NCBI GenBank assembly: GCA_963850535.1
Contig: CAWKMC010000013.1
Location: 62,001-126,000 of the forward strand
DNA length: 64,000 nt
DNA from: JAMXLO01 sp963850535
GTDB taxonomy: Bacteria > Pseudomonadota > Alphaproteobacteria > Acetobacterales > Acetobacteraceae
Reading direction: 5' to 3'
The notes beneath the pieces were generated by a model. That model worked only from the letters and a program-made list of their open reading frames with translations. It ran no database searches and was not told the origin of the DNA. Within the stretch, counting starts at the first letter, position 1. Every line of letters begins with the position of its first letter. Made by a program: the position numbers and the translations under genes. This document shows positions 8,810 to 18,578 of this stretch, one piece after another.

Positions 8810-9922
8810 ATGGTGACATCGGCGATGGAGACGGCGAGCAGGCTGGATCAGGCGACTCTCGATGCTTTACGGGAAAGCGTCGCCGGGGTTTTGGCGGAGC
8901 AATGCGACAGCACGGCGTTGCACGCGTTCATCGATGGCAAGAACGCGCTCGATAAGACGCTTTGGGCGCAAGCCGGGCAGCTTGGCTGGCTTGGATTGGG
9001 GATTCCAGAGCAATTCGGGGGTCTCGGCATGGGTGCCCAGGGGCTTGCCATCCTGCATGGCGAACTGGGGCGGCAATCGGCGCCAGGGCCCTACATCGCC
9101 ACTTTGTCAGCGGCGCAGGCCATCGTTGAAACTGGGGGCGATGTGATTCGCCAGACGTGGCTGCCGCGACTGGCATCGGGCGAGATCAGTGCCGCCGTGC
9201 CGGCAACACTGGATGTGCACAGCCTGAGCCGCTCTGGCGCTGGCGTTTCTGGCACATTGCGCTGCCTGGGCGCCATCGACGCAGCATTCCTTCTCGCCCC
9301 CGCGGACGATGTCTGGGTGATCGCTGACTTGGCCAGGGCCGAGGTGACCGCAGCGCCGATGTGGGACCGGACGCGGGACGTGATCGACGTCCGCCTGCAG
9401 GACGCTATTCCCGCGGGCATTCTGTCGGATGCAGCGGCGACTCGCGCGGCGCTGACACGGGCCATGGCGCTGGCCGTCGCTGCCGCCAGCGCCGGCGGCG
9501 CACGTGCCATCACCGAACGCACCATCGCCTACATGAAAACGCGTGAGCAATTCGGCCAACCGATCGCGGGATTCCAGGCCCTGAAACACCGCGCCGCCGA
9601 CCTGGCGACGAAGCTGGCGGTAGCGGACGAGATGGTCACGCACGCAGTGCAGCGGACAGTAGCCGACGCGCCTGATGCCGAACTTTGGGCGACGCTCGCG
9701 AAGTCGGAAGTCACGGAAGCCTGTGTGTTCGTCACCACGGACTGTGTGCAATTGCACGGTGGCGTCGGCTTCACCTGGGAGTTCGATCCACACATTTTTC
9801 TCAAGCGGGCGCGGCTGAACGAAGTGCTGATCATGGCGAACACCACGTTGCGCGATCAGGCGGCCGCTGCACTGGCTGCCATTACGGCGTCCGGGCGTTC
9901 CGCGCTGGAGCTGGAACTATGA
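8810..9922 (+). CDS. acyl-CoA dehydrogenase family protein (partner 1)
   Basis: A 370-aa member of the FAD-dependent acyl-CoA dehydrogenase superfamily, shorter than typical FadE enzymes and resembling the small partner of paired dehydrogenases in steroid and xenobiotic pathways. The middle domain is poorly conserved, but the C-terminal helical domain is clear: MKTREQFGQPIAGFQALKHR and QLHGGVGFTWEFDPHIFLKR. AGGAAACCGC precedes the ATG at 8810. Its stop overlaps the start of the next dehydrogenase (ATGA at 9919-9922), which suggests translational coupling and perhaps a heteromeric complex. The acyl-CoA substrate is unknown. Confidence 0.88.
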   Translation: MVTSAMETASRLDQATLDALRESVAGVLAEQCDSTALHAFIDGKNALDKTLWAQAGQLGWLGLGIPEQFGGLGMGAQGLAILHGELGRQSAPGPYIATLSAAQAIVETGGDVIRQTWLPRLASGEISAAVPATLDVHSLSRSGAGVSGTLRCLGAIDAAFLLAPADDVWVIADLARAEVTAAPMWDRTRDVIDVRLQDAIPAGILSDAAATRAALTRAMALAVAAASAGGARAITERTIAYMKTREQFGQPIAGFQALKHRAADLATKLAVADEMVTHAVQRTVADAPDAELWATLAKSEVTEACVFVTTDCVQLHGGVGFTWEFDPHIFLKRARLNEVLIMANTTLRDQAAAALAAITASGRSALELEL

Positions 9923-11100
9923 GCATCCTTGACGCGCAACATGACCTGTCCGCCTTCCGCCAGGCAATCCGCGCCTGGCTGGCAAAGGTCGTGCCGCCCG
10001 ACTGGAAAGCCCGTATGGCTCGGGCCTCGAACGAGGAATACATCGCGTTCCAGCGCTGGTGGATGGCGGAGCGGAGCAAGGTCGGTCTCGCCATTCCGCA
10101 CTGGCCGAAAGAGTACGGCGGCGCTGGCCTGTCACGACGTCACCTGATCGCCATCGCCGATGAGATGGCGCGCGCGGACGCGCCGCAAAACCGGCTGTTC
10201 ACCATCTCGCTGATCCATATGCCGGGCACGCTGCTGCCGCACGGCACCGAGGCGCAAAAGCGCCGCTATCTGGCAGGCGTGGCAAACGGCGAAGTCTGGT
10301 GCCAGGGCTTTTCGGAGCCGAACTCAGGGTCGGACCTGGCGTCGTTGCGGTGCCGGGCGGTGCGGGATGGCGATCATTACGTGATCAACGGACAGAAGAT
10401 CTGGTCGTCAAACTCGATGTACGCCGATCACTGCCTGCTGCTGACACGGACCGATCCGAACGCGCAGAAGCACCGCGGCATCACCTACTTCATCATGGAC
10501 ATGCGGTCTCCGGGCGTGGAGGTGCGGCCGATCCGGCAGGCCAACGGCCGCGCGGAGTTCGGCGAGCTATTCCTGACGGATGTGCGGATTCCGGCCGAAA
10601 ACATGATCGGCGCAGAGAACAATGGTTGGCGCGTGGCGCAGGCGACTCTCGCGTCGGAGCGCGGCGTGATCTCGTTCGAAGGCGGCGAGCGGCAACGCTA
10701 CGAGATCGAGGCGTTTTACCGCAAATCGCTGAAGGAAGGTGCCGCCTGGTTGCGGGATGCGCAACTGCATCGTGAGTTCGTCAGTTTCCTTGCGGAAATG
10801 CAGGCGGCACGGCGCTTGTTGCGGCGCGTGCTGGAGGAGAGCGAGACGCAAGGGGCATCGGCCAGCGTCTTGCCGTCGATCGTCAAGCTGTCCTCGACGG
10901 TGTTGCGCCAGCGGATCTGCTCTTTCATGGTGCGGATCGGCGGCGTGGACGGCCAGGCGTTCGCCCTGTTGGCGGAGGAGCCGTTCGGCAGCCCGATGTT
11001 CGACTTCCTGAGTGCGTTCTCCGGCACGATCGCCGGTGGAACGAACGAAATCCAGCGCAACATCGTCGCGGAGCGTGGCCTGGGCATGCCACGCGTGTGA
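9919..11100 (+). CDS. acyl-CoA dehydrogenase family protein (partner 2)
   Basis: A 393-aa acyl-CoA dehydrogenase with the standard three domains. The FAD/substrate loop is WCQGFSEPNSGSDLASLRCR followed by VINGQKIWSS; the C-terminal FAD-binding part ends SGTIAGGTNEIQRNIVAERG. The start overlaps the upstream dehydrogenase stop by four bases. Together the pair probably oxidises an unusual acyl-CoA (side-chain, cyclic or branched) rather than an ordinary fatty acid. The remnant of a biotin-dependent acyl-CoA carboxylase directly downstream suggests that this was once a longer acyl-CoA degradation operon. Confidence 0.92.
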   Translation: MSILDAQHDLSAFRQAIRAWLAKVVPPDWKARMARASNEEYIAFQRWWMAERSKVGLAIPHWPKEYGGAGLSRRHLIAIADEMARADAPQNRLFTISLIHMPGTLLPHGTEAQKRRYLAGVANGEVWCQGFSEPNSGSDLASLRCRAVRDGDHYVINGQKIWSSNSMYADHCLLLTRTDPNAQKHRGITYFIMDMRSPGVEVRPIRQANGRAEFGELFLTDVRIPAENMIGAENNGWRVAQATLASERGVISFEGGERQRYEIEAFYRKSLKEGAAWLRDAQLHREFVSFLAEMQAARRLLRRVLEESETQGASASVLPSIVKLSSTVLRQRICSFMVRIGGVDGQAFALLAEEPFGSPMFDFLSAFSGTIAGGTNEIQRNIVAERGLGMPRV

Positions 11101-11161
11101 CGGGCTACGACGGCGCGAACGGCTCAGGCGGCTCAAAACTAAGCCGAGGCAGTGAACTGCG

Positions 11162-12094
11162 GCGATTGCGGCTGATGTGCCGGTGATCCGCGGGATGGAT
11201 CGCGCCGTCTCGCTGTAGGAGGCGCAGGCGTTCTTCGCGTGCCTGCGCGGCGGCGCAATGATCATCAAGGCAGTCGCTGGCGGCGGCGAGCGCGGCACCC
11301 GCGCGGTGTTCAGCGAGGCCGAAATCGAGCCCGCGTATCAGCGCTGCTGCTCCAAAGCCGAGGCTGCGTTCGGCTGTGACGATGTTTACGTGGAACAGTA
11401 CATTCCCGTGCCCGCCATATCGAAATGCAGATCCTGGGCGACCTGAGCGGGAACGTGACGCATCTCGGCGAATGCGAGTGCAGTGTCCAGCGGCGATTTC
11501 AAAAGGTCATCGAGGTGGCTCCAGCGACCTGCGCTGGACGACACGGTGCGCTACAGGATTATCGAAGCCGCCATGCGTTTTGCGAAAAGTGGACTACACC
11601 AATTGGGCACGTCGAGTTCTTGGTGAACGCAACGGGCCAGTCAGGGGCGCAGTCCTTCGTATTCATCGAAACGAATGCGCGATTGCAGGTGGAGCACATC
11701 GTCACCGAAGAAGTGACGGGCCTCGATCTGGTGCAGGCGCAGATCCTGCTCGCGCAAGGCAGCACGCTGAAAGAACTCGGCCTTTATCGGGAACCGACAA
11801 ATGCGCGGCTTCGCATCCAGGCGCGCGTCAACATGCAAACCATGTGTGCCGACGGCGGCGGCGGCCGTCCGGGCGAGTGTTGGGGGCGGGATCCTTGGTC
11901 GGGTTCTTTTCTATTGCATGGCGACGGCGGTCGCTTACAAGAATGCGAAGGCCGTCAACGCGGTTACTGGTGGCGGAATTGACGACGTAATCGACCCGGC
12001 CGACACGCGGCGATGGATCGTCAACAGCCTGAAGCGGCTGCCATCCGTGCTGCCGAGAACTGAAAAGAAGTACCCCTACATCGACCCTTGGTGA
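11162..12094 (+). pseudogene. decayed biotin-dependent acyl-CoA carboxylase (biotin carboxylase plus carboxyltransferase tail)
   Basis: Similarity to biotin carboxylase starts at about 11162 (AIAADVPVIRGMDRAVSL), hits TAG at 11216-11218, continues through the ATP-grasp loop MIIKAVAGGGERGTRAVFSE (11258 onward) and shifts frame near 11425 to QILGDLSGNVTHLGECECSV and RRFQKVIEVAPA. It shifts again near 11530-11600, then gives FVFIETNARLQVEHIVTEEV and TGLDLVQAQILLAQG. After 11850 the biotin carboxylase match stops. The last codons, DDVIDPADTRRWIVNSLKRL ending at TGA 12092-12094, match the C-terminus of a carboxyltransferase (AccD/PccB) subunit. So both ends of a carboxylase unit remain with the middle deleted, probably a fused multidomain acyl-CoA carboxylase. 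It cannot make a working enzyme. Confidence 0.85.
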
Positions 12095-12118
12095 TCGGGC
12101 CCGGAGAGGAGTTGCCGG

Positions 12119-13172
12119 TCATCCCCTCGCGAGGTTGGCGATGTCACTCGCGGTGTCTCGGCTGATGTCCGGGCAGCACGAGATGAAAATCTCCGTGCCG
12201 TGGACCGTGCCCATGATCTGGCGACAGCGGGCGTGCACGCCGTTCTGCATCAGGAATCGGTAGAAGTTGATTCCCTCGTCGCGCAGCGGATCGCACTCGT
12301 TCACACTGATCACCACCGGCGGCAGGCCCTGGACGTCCGCAGCCTTGGCGAAGCTCGGCCAGGCCAGCGGGTCACGCGCACGGAAGGCCTCGATGCCATA
12401 GCCGATGGCGCCGCGATTGTGGTGCACGCTGATGAGGATGCCTTCGTTCTCAATCGAGGAGGGATTCTGCGGCAGCGGCCACTCACCAGCGATGTAGGGA
12501 CAGAGGGCGTAGAGGCCTTGGATGATGCCGATATCGCCCTCCCTGAGAAGCTTCATCCCCGTCGCCAGCGTCAGGTTGCCGCCACCGCTCTCGCCGGCGA
12601 CGATGACTCGGCTAGTGTCGATGCCCAGTTTCTCCGCATTGGCGTGCACCCACTTCAGGCCCGAGACACAGTCGTTGAGACCAGCCGGATAGGGCGCGAC
12701 TTCCTGCGCCGTCGACGCGCGGACCGCATTGCGAAAATCGACCATGGCAACCGCGACGCCTTGCGCGGCTATCATCCGGCCCCAGGCGCGGTAATTGCCA
12801 TAGTAGCAGGACATCGTCGCCATCCCGCCGCCATGAATGTAGTAAACGCACGGTAGAAGCTTGCCGTCCGCCGGCCGGATGAACTGGATGTTGACGGAAT
12901 TGCCGTCGGGCGAGGAGATGAACCGCTCAGAGCGGACGCTCAGTCCTGTGGACGGCGCGATCACTTCCGTATCCATGGCATCCAGGAACGCCTTCACGCC
13001 CATGGCCCTTGCAGTCGCCGAACTCGGTGGCCTCTTCCGCGAGAAGCTCCTCGCGGTTCGCGACGTTCGTCGGCGTCGGAAGTTCGAACGCGGCGAACAC
13101 TGCTTTGATACGGGGATCGACCCGCGGATCCAGTGCAAGCTTCGATGCCTTCGGCCGTTCAGTTTGCCGCAT
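12119..13172 (-). pseudogene. alpha/beta hydrolase (HSL-type esterase), frameshifted near 13022
   Basis: An esterase/lipase of the hormone-sensitive lipase family. The N-terminus starts at 13172 (MRQTERPKASKLALDPRVDP) and runs to LLAEEATE; the frame then shifts by one extra base near 13022 and continues as SATARAMGVKAFLDAMDTEV. The catalytic parts are intact: oxyanion motif YYIHGGGMATMS, nucleophile GESGGGN, acid NECDPLRDEG and histidine GTVHGTEI. The 13172 start overlaps the stop of the upstream BVMO by 14 bases, which supports it as the true start. A BVMO followed by an esterase makes biochemical sense: the ester formed by ring or chain oxygen insertion is hydrolysed. A sequencing error is possible, in which case the enzyme is functional. 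Confidence 0.8.
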
Positions 13173-14808
13173 ACCGCTGTTCTTCCGTAACTATATCAAA
13201 ACGAAATCCTTCGTACCCCTTGGCCGCGACCTCGTCGCACTTCTTCTTATAGGCGGCGACGCCGCCCACATAGGGCATGAAAACACGGGGCTTGCCCGGG
13301 ATATTGGCGCCGACATACCACGAATTGGCCAACGGATAGAGAGTGCGATCAGCGACTTCGTTGTTGTGCTGCACCCAGGAATCCTCTGCATCCTGCTCCG
13401 CTTCAATACGTGTCAGGCCGCGGTCGCGCAGGTGCTTGAGGCAACCGGCGATCCAATCCACGTGCTGCTCACACGCCAAGATCATCTGGCTTTTGACCCC
13501 AGGGCTTTGCGGACCGGTGATCATGAACAGATTGGGGAAGCCGGCCATCATGATCCCGAGATAGGTGCGTGGACCGTCATCCCACTTTGCCCGGATCGAC
13601 AACCCAGCATCGGTGCGGATGTCGATTTCCTTCATCGCACCGGTCATCGCGTCAAAACCGGTCGCGAAGACGATCGCGTCGAGCGCGTACTCGGCATCGG
13701 CGGTGCACAACCCGGTCGGCGTGATTTCCTGGATTGGCTTACCTCGGATATCGACCAAGGTGACGTTGTCGCGGTTGTAGGTCTCGTAATAGTCGGTATC
13801 GAGGATCAGCCGCTTGGTCCCGATCGGATGGTCGTTGGGGCACAGCAGTTCGGCGGTCTTGGGATCCTTGACCGTGGCGCGGATCTTCCGGCGGACAAAC
13901 TCCGATGCGTCGTCGTTTGAATCCTTGTTCACCAGCAGATCCGTGTACGAATAAAGAAAACTGATGCTGCCGCCCTCGGCCCATTTCGCCTCATAGGCAC
14001 GCCGCCGCTCTTCTTCAGTCGTTTCAAGCGCGGACCTCACCGGTGGCGGGTACCCGGCGATCCCAAACGGCGTGTCGAAGGCGGCACGCCGGCGCTCCGG
14101 ATACTCGGCTTTGTGCATGCGCTCCTTGTCTGGAGGCATCGGCATGTTGCGTGCGGGCAGACTGAAATTGGCGGTCCGTTGGAACACGTGGAGATGCTTC
14201 GCCTGCTTGGCGATGATAGGGATCGACTGGACACCGGATGAGCCTGTCCCGATGACCCCCACACGCAATCCTGTGAAGTCGACCCCCTCATGCGGCCACA
14301 AACCGGTGTGGTACCACTCGCCCTTGAAGTTCTCCAAGCCGGCAATATTCGGCTTGCGCGGCGTGGAAAGATTGCCCGTCGCCATGATGCAGTAGCGCGC
14401 AGTCGCGACGTGGCCTTTATCCGTTTGCACAGTCCATAGATTTGTCTTGCTGTCGAAGGCGGCTTCTTTGACCCGGGTGTTGAACTCGATGTCCCGGCGC
14501 AGGTCGAAGCGGTCGGCGACGTGGTTGATGTAGCGCAAGATCTCCGGCTGAGTGCCGTAGCGTTCAGGCCAATGCCATTCCTGCTGCAGCTCGTCAGAGA
14601 AGGCATACGAGTATTCCAGGCTTTCAACGTCGCAGCGGCACCCCGGATAGCGATTCCAATACCAAGTGCCCCCGACCCCATCGCCAGCTTCGAAGGCTCG
14701 CACTCTCAGGCCGAGCGTGCGCAGGCGGTAGATCGCGTATAGCCCGCCGACGCCGGCTCCCACGATGATTGCATCAAACTTACCGATGTCTGACGTGCGT
14801 TCCGGCAT
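13159..14808 (-). CDS. flavin-containing Baeyer-Villiger monooxygenase
   Basis: A 549-aa type I BVMO that inserts an oxygen atom next to a ketone using FAD and NADPH. It has an N-terminal FAD Rossmann motif (GAGVGG, 17-22), GTWYWNRYPG at about 47-56, the BVMO fingerprint FxGxxxHxxxWP as FKGEWYHTGLWP (161-172), and an NADPH-binding GTGSSG (187-192). DAIVFATGFDAMTGAM is the usual third signature. It overlaps the LLM gene upstream by 29 bases and the esterase downstream by 14, so it lies inside a tight operon. Cyclic-ketone or steroid-type substrates are likely; a narrower assignment is not possible from sequence alone. Confidence 0.93.
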   Translation of the reverse strand: MPERTSDIGKFDAIIVGAGVGGLYAIYRLRTLGLRVRAFEAGDGVGGTWYWNRYPGCRCDVESLEYSYAFSDELQQEWHWPERYGTQPEILRYINHVADRFDLRRDIEFNTRVKEAAFDSKTNLWTVQTDKGHVATARYCIMATGNLSTPRKPNIAGLENFKGEWYHTGLWPHEGVDFTGLRVGVIGTGSSGVQSIPIIAKQAKHLHVFQRTANFSLPARNMPMPPDKERMHKAEYPERRRAAFDTPFGIAGYPPPVRSALETTEEERRRAYEAKWAEGGSISFLYSYTDLLVNKDSNDDASEFVRRKIRATVKDPKTAELLCPNDHPIGTKRLILDTDYYETYNRDNVTLVDIRGKPIQEITPTGLCTADAEYALDAIVFATGFDAMTGAMKEIDIRTDAGLSIRAKWDDGPRTYLGIMMAGFPNLFMITGPQSPGVKSQMILACEQHVDWIAGCLKHLRDRGLTRIEAEQDAEDSWVQHNNEVADRTLYPLANSWYVGANIPGKPRVFMPYVGGVAAYKKKCDEVAAKGYEGFRFDIVTEEQRYAAN

Positions 14809-15925
14809 TGCAAAACTCCACGTAAAGTACTGACTCAGCCGCTGCTTTCACCTCGGCTGACGCCTGCGCCTTGATCACCGGCAGCACCTCCTTGGCGAAG
14901 AGCTTCAGCCCGCGTTCCGAAACCTCGTAGGGCGTGCCACCAAAGCGGAAGGCGACATTGAGCTCGAAATCGCCGAGCAGTTCTCGCCGCTTTTCGAGCC
15001 CGCGCAGGATCTTGTCGGGCGTGCCCCAACTCGCGGCCTGCATGAAGCCGTTGACCGCGCCTTCAAGGCCGCCCTTGCGGGCTATTTCGGCTTTCTGCTG
15101 GTAGGCGTCGTAGCCTTTCACGGTCTTGAAGTGCTCGCCCAGGAATTCGTAGTGGTAGAAATTACTCTCGACGAATTTGCCTTGATATTGCCGCGCCTCC
15201 TCCTCGCAAGCGGCAAGGTCGTGGCCGCACACGACGAACTCGGTCAGCATGATGCGCGGCGGCGTGGTGCCGTGGAACTGACGGTGAAGTTCGCGCCCAC
15301 GCTGGATGACCGGCAGCCGCATTTCCCAAGGCCGGTCGGCAAACATCACTATGTGTGCGCCAAGCTTGGCGGCGGACACAACGGAATCCTCGCTCGACGC
15401 CACCGCGTAGATACGCCCATCAAATGAATGCTGCGGTCGCGGGCGGATTTCGATCCGTGGCTGCTTGTAGAATTTGCCGTCGCCTTCGATAAACCCGGTC
15501 TTCAGGGCATTGACGATCATCGGCGCCGCTTCGTCGAAGCGCTCGCGCGATTCATCCATGCTCAGGCGAAACGCGGCGAACTCGCGCCGCGCCAGGCCGC
15601 GGCCGAGACCCAGTCGCAGCCTCCCCTTGCTCAGCAGGTCGAGTACGGAGGCTTGTTCCGCGACCCGCAGCGGGTCGTGCCAGGGGACGATGACCGCGGC
15701 GGTGCCCAGATCGATATTCGGACACGCCGCCGTCAGATAGCTCATTAGCTGAAGGTTGTCGGGGACAAACGAGTAGTCGTTGAAGTGATGTTCGGCCGAC
15801 CATAGGCAGTCGAAGCCGAGATCGGCGGCGAGCCGCGCCAGGCGGATTTCTTCGTCCCACACGCGCTGGTCGGAACAGTCGTCCCAGCCATAGCTGTTGA
15901 ACCCCATCATCATGCCGACGTCCAT
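14780..15925 (-). CDS. LLM class flavin-dependent monooxygenase
   Basis: A 381-aa bacterial-luciferase-like monooxygenase with a TIM-barrel fold. Typical segments are GFDCLWSAEHHFNDYSFVPD, IDLGTAAVIVPWHDPLRVAE, LLSKGRLRLGLGRGLARREF and the later WGTPDKILRGLEKRRELLG. GGAGGG precedes the ATG at 15925. It lies between two BVMO genes and overlaps the second one, so it probably takes part in the same catabolic pathway, oxidising a ketone, amine or sulfur-containing intermediate with reduced FMN. Whether it uses FMNH2 or F420H2 cannot be told from sequence. Confidence 0.9.
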   Translation of the reverse strand: MDVGMMMGFNSYGWDDCSDQRVWDEEIRLARLAADLGFDCLWSAEHHFNDYSFVPDNLQLMSYLTAACPNIDLGTAAVIVPWHDPLRVAEQASVLDLLSKGRLRLGLGRGLARREFAAFRLSMDESRERFDEAAPMIVNALKTGFIEGDGKFYKQPRIEIRPRPQHSFDGRIYAVASSEDSVVSAAKLGAHIVMFADRPWEMRLPVIQRGRELHRQFHGTTPPRIMLTEFVVCGHDLAACEEEARQYQGKFVESNFYHYEFLGEHFKTVKGYDAYQQKAEIARKGGLEGAVNGFMQAASWGTPDKILRGLEKRRELLGDFELNVAFRFGGTPYEVSERGLKLFAKEVLPVIKAQASAEVKAAAESVLYVEFCNAGTHVRHR

Positions 15926-15952
15926 CGAACCCTCCGTGGTCTTTGCTGCTGT

Positions 15953-17593
15953 TTAAGCCAGCGCCAATTCCCGATACCCGTCGGCTGCCACAGCCTCGCA
16001 GCGCTCGCGGAACTTGGGATGGCCGCCGCTATACCGCATGATCCGGCGGACCTGCTTGCCCGCGACGTTACGATTGATGCCGGTCATCCACGAGTTGACT
16101 TCGGCGAATAGCAATCCCTTGCTCGTTTCGATGACATGATCTGTCCAGGCGACCGAGCCCGCCGCGGTGGCCTCAATGCGGGTCAAGCCGCGGTCGCGGG
16201 CGAAGCGGATCAGCCCGGTGACCCAGTCGGCGCTATACTCTGCCGCGCGCGGGAAGTTGCCGAGCCCGGCATGCGGCCCCATCACCATCAACATGTTTGG
16301 GAAGTCGTCGACCATGATGCCAAGGAAGGTCTGCGGGCCGTCTTTCCACTTGTCCTTCAGCAAAACATTGTCGACGCCGCGAATGTCGATGCGGTCGAAC
16401 GCGCCGGTGATCGCGTCAAATCCCGTCGCGTAGATGATCATGTCGAATTGGTGTTCGCGTGCGCTGGTTTTGACCCCGGTCGAGGTAATGCACTCGATCG
16501 GCGTCTCGGTGAGATCGACCAGCTCGACGTTGGCCTGGTTGTAGACTTCGAAATAGCCGCTTTCGAGCGGGACGCGGCGCGTGCCGAAGCCATAGGTTTT
16601 CGGGATTAGCTTCTCGGCCACGACCGGGTCCTTGACGCGCTCGCGCGTTTTGCGGGCGACGAAGTCGGAGATCAGCCGGTTGGCCTGCCGATCGACCAGG
16701 ATGTCGCGGAAATTGCCCATCCAAATGCCGAAGCCGGGCTCGCCGTAGAGCTTCTGCCAGAACGCCTCACGCTCTGCTTCGGTAACCTCGAGTGCGGAGC
16801 GAGGGTCAACAGTATGAATGAAGCAGCCAAAGGTTTCCTGGCAGCGTGCGAAGATTTCGGAGTAGTCGGCGCGGATACGGTCCATCTCCTCTTTGGTGAT
16901 CTTCGCATTGTGCAAAGGCGCGGCCCATTGCGGCGTGCGCTGGAACACTGTCAGGTGCCCAGCGGTCTTCGCCACTTCGGTGATTGTTTGGATGCCAGTG
17001 GCACCGGTGCCGATTACCGCGACCCGCTTGCCAACGAAGCTCACCGGCTTCTTCGGCCAGTAATGGGTGTGGAACGACGGTCCTTGGAACTTTTCGACCC
17101 CAGCAATGTTCGGCAATGTCGCCGCCGACAGCACGCCGACCGCGGTGACCAGGTAGCGGGCCGTGCAACACTGACCGTCTTCCAGGGTGATGTCCCAACT
17201 GCGCGTGTTCTCACGGTAATGCGCGGCCGCGACGCGGCTCTTGAACTGGATGTCGCGGCGCAGATCGAACTTGTCGGCGACGTGGTTCAGGTAACGTTCG
17301 GTCTCGGGCTGGCCGGCGAAGTGCTCTTCCCAATCCCACTCGTCGAGCAGTTCCTGAGAGAACGAATAGCCGTAGGTCCAGCTTTCGGAATCGAACCGGG
17401 CGCCTGGGTAGCGGTTCCAGTACCAAGTGCCGCCAACGTTGGTGCCGGCCTCAAAAACCCGCACTGTGAGGCCGAGTTCCCGCAGTCTGTAGAGTTGGTA
17501 CAGGCCTGAGACGCCGGCACCGATGACGACGGCATCGAAATCAACTTTCCCCTTGCCCTTTGGCTCCCGGGCGATCGTCACTGAGGCAACCAT
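15953..17593 (-). CDS. flavin-containing Baeyer-Villiger monooxygenase (second copy)
   Basis: A 546-aa type I BVMO, a paralogue of the one at 13159-14808. FAD motif GAGVSG (25-30), fingerprint FQGPSFHTHYWP (169-180), NADPH motif GTGATG (195-200) and IIYATGFDAITGAF are all present. The start at 17593 has a near-perfect AAGGAGG upstream, which excludes the longer in-frame extension. It is the first enzyme gene of the minus-strand unit BVMO, LLM, BVMO, esterase and lies just 31 bases after the frameshift-corrected IclR stop. Two BVMOs in one operon suggest that two successive ketones are oxygenated or that the enzymes have complementary substrate ranges. Confidence 0.93.
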   Translation of the reverse strand: MVASVTIAREPKGKGKVDFDAVVIGAGVSGLYQLYRLRELGLTVRVFEAGTNVGGTWYWNRYPGARFDSESWTYGYSFSQELLDEWDWEEHFAGQPETERYLNHVADKFDLRRDIQFKSRVAAAHYRENTRSWDITLEDGQCCTARYLVTAVGVLSAATLPNIAGVEKFQGPSFHTHYWPKKPVSFVGKRVAVIGTGATGIQTITEVAKTAGHLTVFQRTPQWAAPLHNAKITKEEMDRIRADYSEIFARCQETFGCFIHTVDPRSALEVTEAEREAFWQKLYGEPGFGIWMGNFRDILVDRQANRLISDFVARKTRERVKDPVVAEKLIPKTYGFGTRRVPLESGYFEVYNQANVELVDLTETPIECITSTGVKTSAREHQFDMIIYATGFDAITGAFDRIDIRGVDNVLLKDKWKDGPQTFLGIMVDDFPNMLMVMGPHAGLGNFPRAAEYSADWVTGLIRFARDRGLTRIEATAAGSVAWTDHVIETSKGLLFAEVNSWMTGINRNVAGKQVRRIMRYSGGHPKFRERCEAVAADGYRELALA

Positions 17594-17624
17594 GTTGTCC
17601 TCCTTGAGATTGATGTCACTCTCG

Positions 17625-18504
17625 TCATTCGAGGCGCAGTAATCGGAGGATCTCGGAAAGGCGCGCAGTCGCCGATTGCATCGCGCGGCACAGCGGCTCC
17701 ATCGCTTCGGCCTCCAAGTCGTGGGAGTGCCCCGCACCGGTCAGGATCAGTCACCGGCTCCCATGCCGGCGACAGAACCGGCACCGAGATCAGGGTGATA
17801 CCCTGAAACATGGCCCCGCGATCGACGGCAAATCCGGCTTGTTTCGCCTCAGTCACGCGGGCCAGAAATTCGGGAAACGATGGTTTCTGATACCACGCGA
17901 CTTGCGAGAACAGCGCTTGGAGTTCGGCCTGGCTGCTGTTGCCGAACGCAGCCATGATTATGCCCGACGCCCCCGCTGGTACTGGGGAAGGACGTCCCAC
18001 GGTGACATATGGATCGGGTTGGAAGGCGGCGCCTACCCAATCCAACAGCAGCAGCGACGAGGGCCCCACCACTTTTGACAGATAGACCGAGACGCCGTGA
18101 GCATCTGAGACCGCATGCATCAGCGGACGCGCAATGTCCAGCAACCCGCTGCGCCGTAAGACACCGTATGCCAGTTCGAGAATTCGCAAGCTCACCATGT
18201 AGGTGCGCGTCGCTGCGTCATAGCCGACAAAGCTCTCGGCTTGCAGTGTCCGGAGGATGTTGTACGCCGTCCCGCGATGCAGGCCAGCCGCGCGCGCCAC
18301 TTCGCTCGCGTTCAGCGGACGCTCGGACGCATGCAGTGCCCGAAGAACGTTTGCCGCGGCAACGACCGCACCGACGGGTTTTCCCAGCAGGCCGAGCTGC
18401 GCGATTTCGGCAGACTTGGTGGGGGCAGTCGGCCGTGGTCGGTTGGCTTCGGTTGCAGATACCCGTCCAGGCACAATTCCTCCCGACCCTCTTTGTGTCA
18501 GCAT
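17625..18504 (-). pseudogene. IclR family transcriptional regulator, C-terminus frameshifted near 17751
   Basis: An IclR-type regulator: a winged helix at residues ~45-110 (ASEVARAAGLHRGTAYNILR TLQAE) and an effector-binding domain (LLLDWVGAAFQPDPYVTVGR, PAGASGIIMAAFG). In the uncorrected frame the end turns to nonsense after LSPAWEPV. One extra base at 17751 explains this, since the next frame gives LILTGAGHSHDLEAEAMEPL ending RLLRLE with TGA at 17625-17627, a normal IclR end. The ATG at 18504 is used; a GTG at 18474 with GGAGG four bases upstream is a good alternative. It heads the BVMO operon and probably controls it, with the palindrome at 18579-18594 as candidate operator. Confidence 0.82.
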
Positions 18505-18578
18505 GTAGTTTGGGCGTTAACTGCAAGCCATGCGACCATGTTACAGGCCACGCTTGGCTAGCTCAATGAAAAACATTT

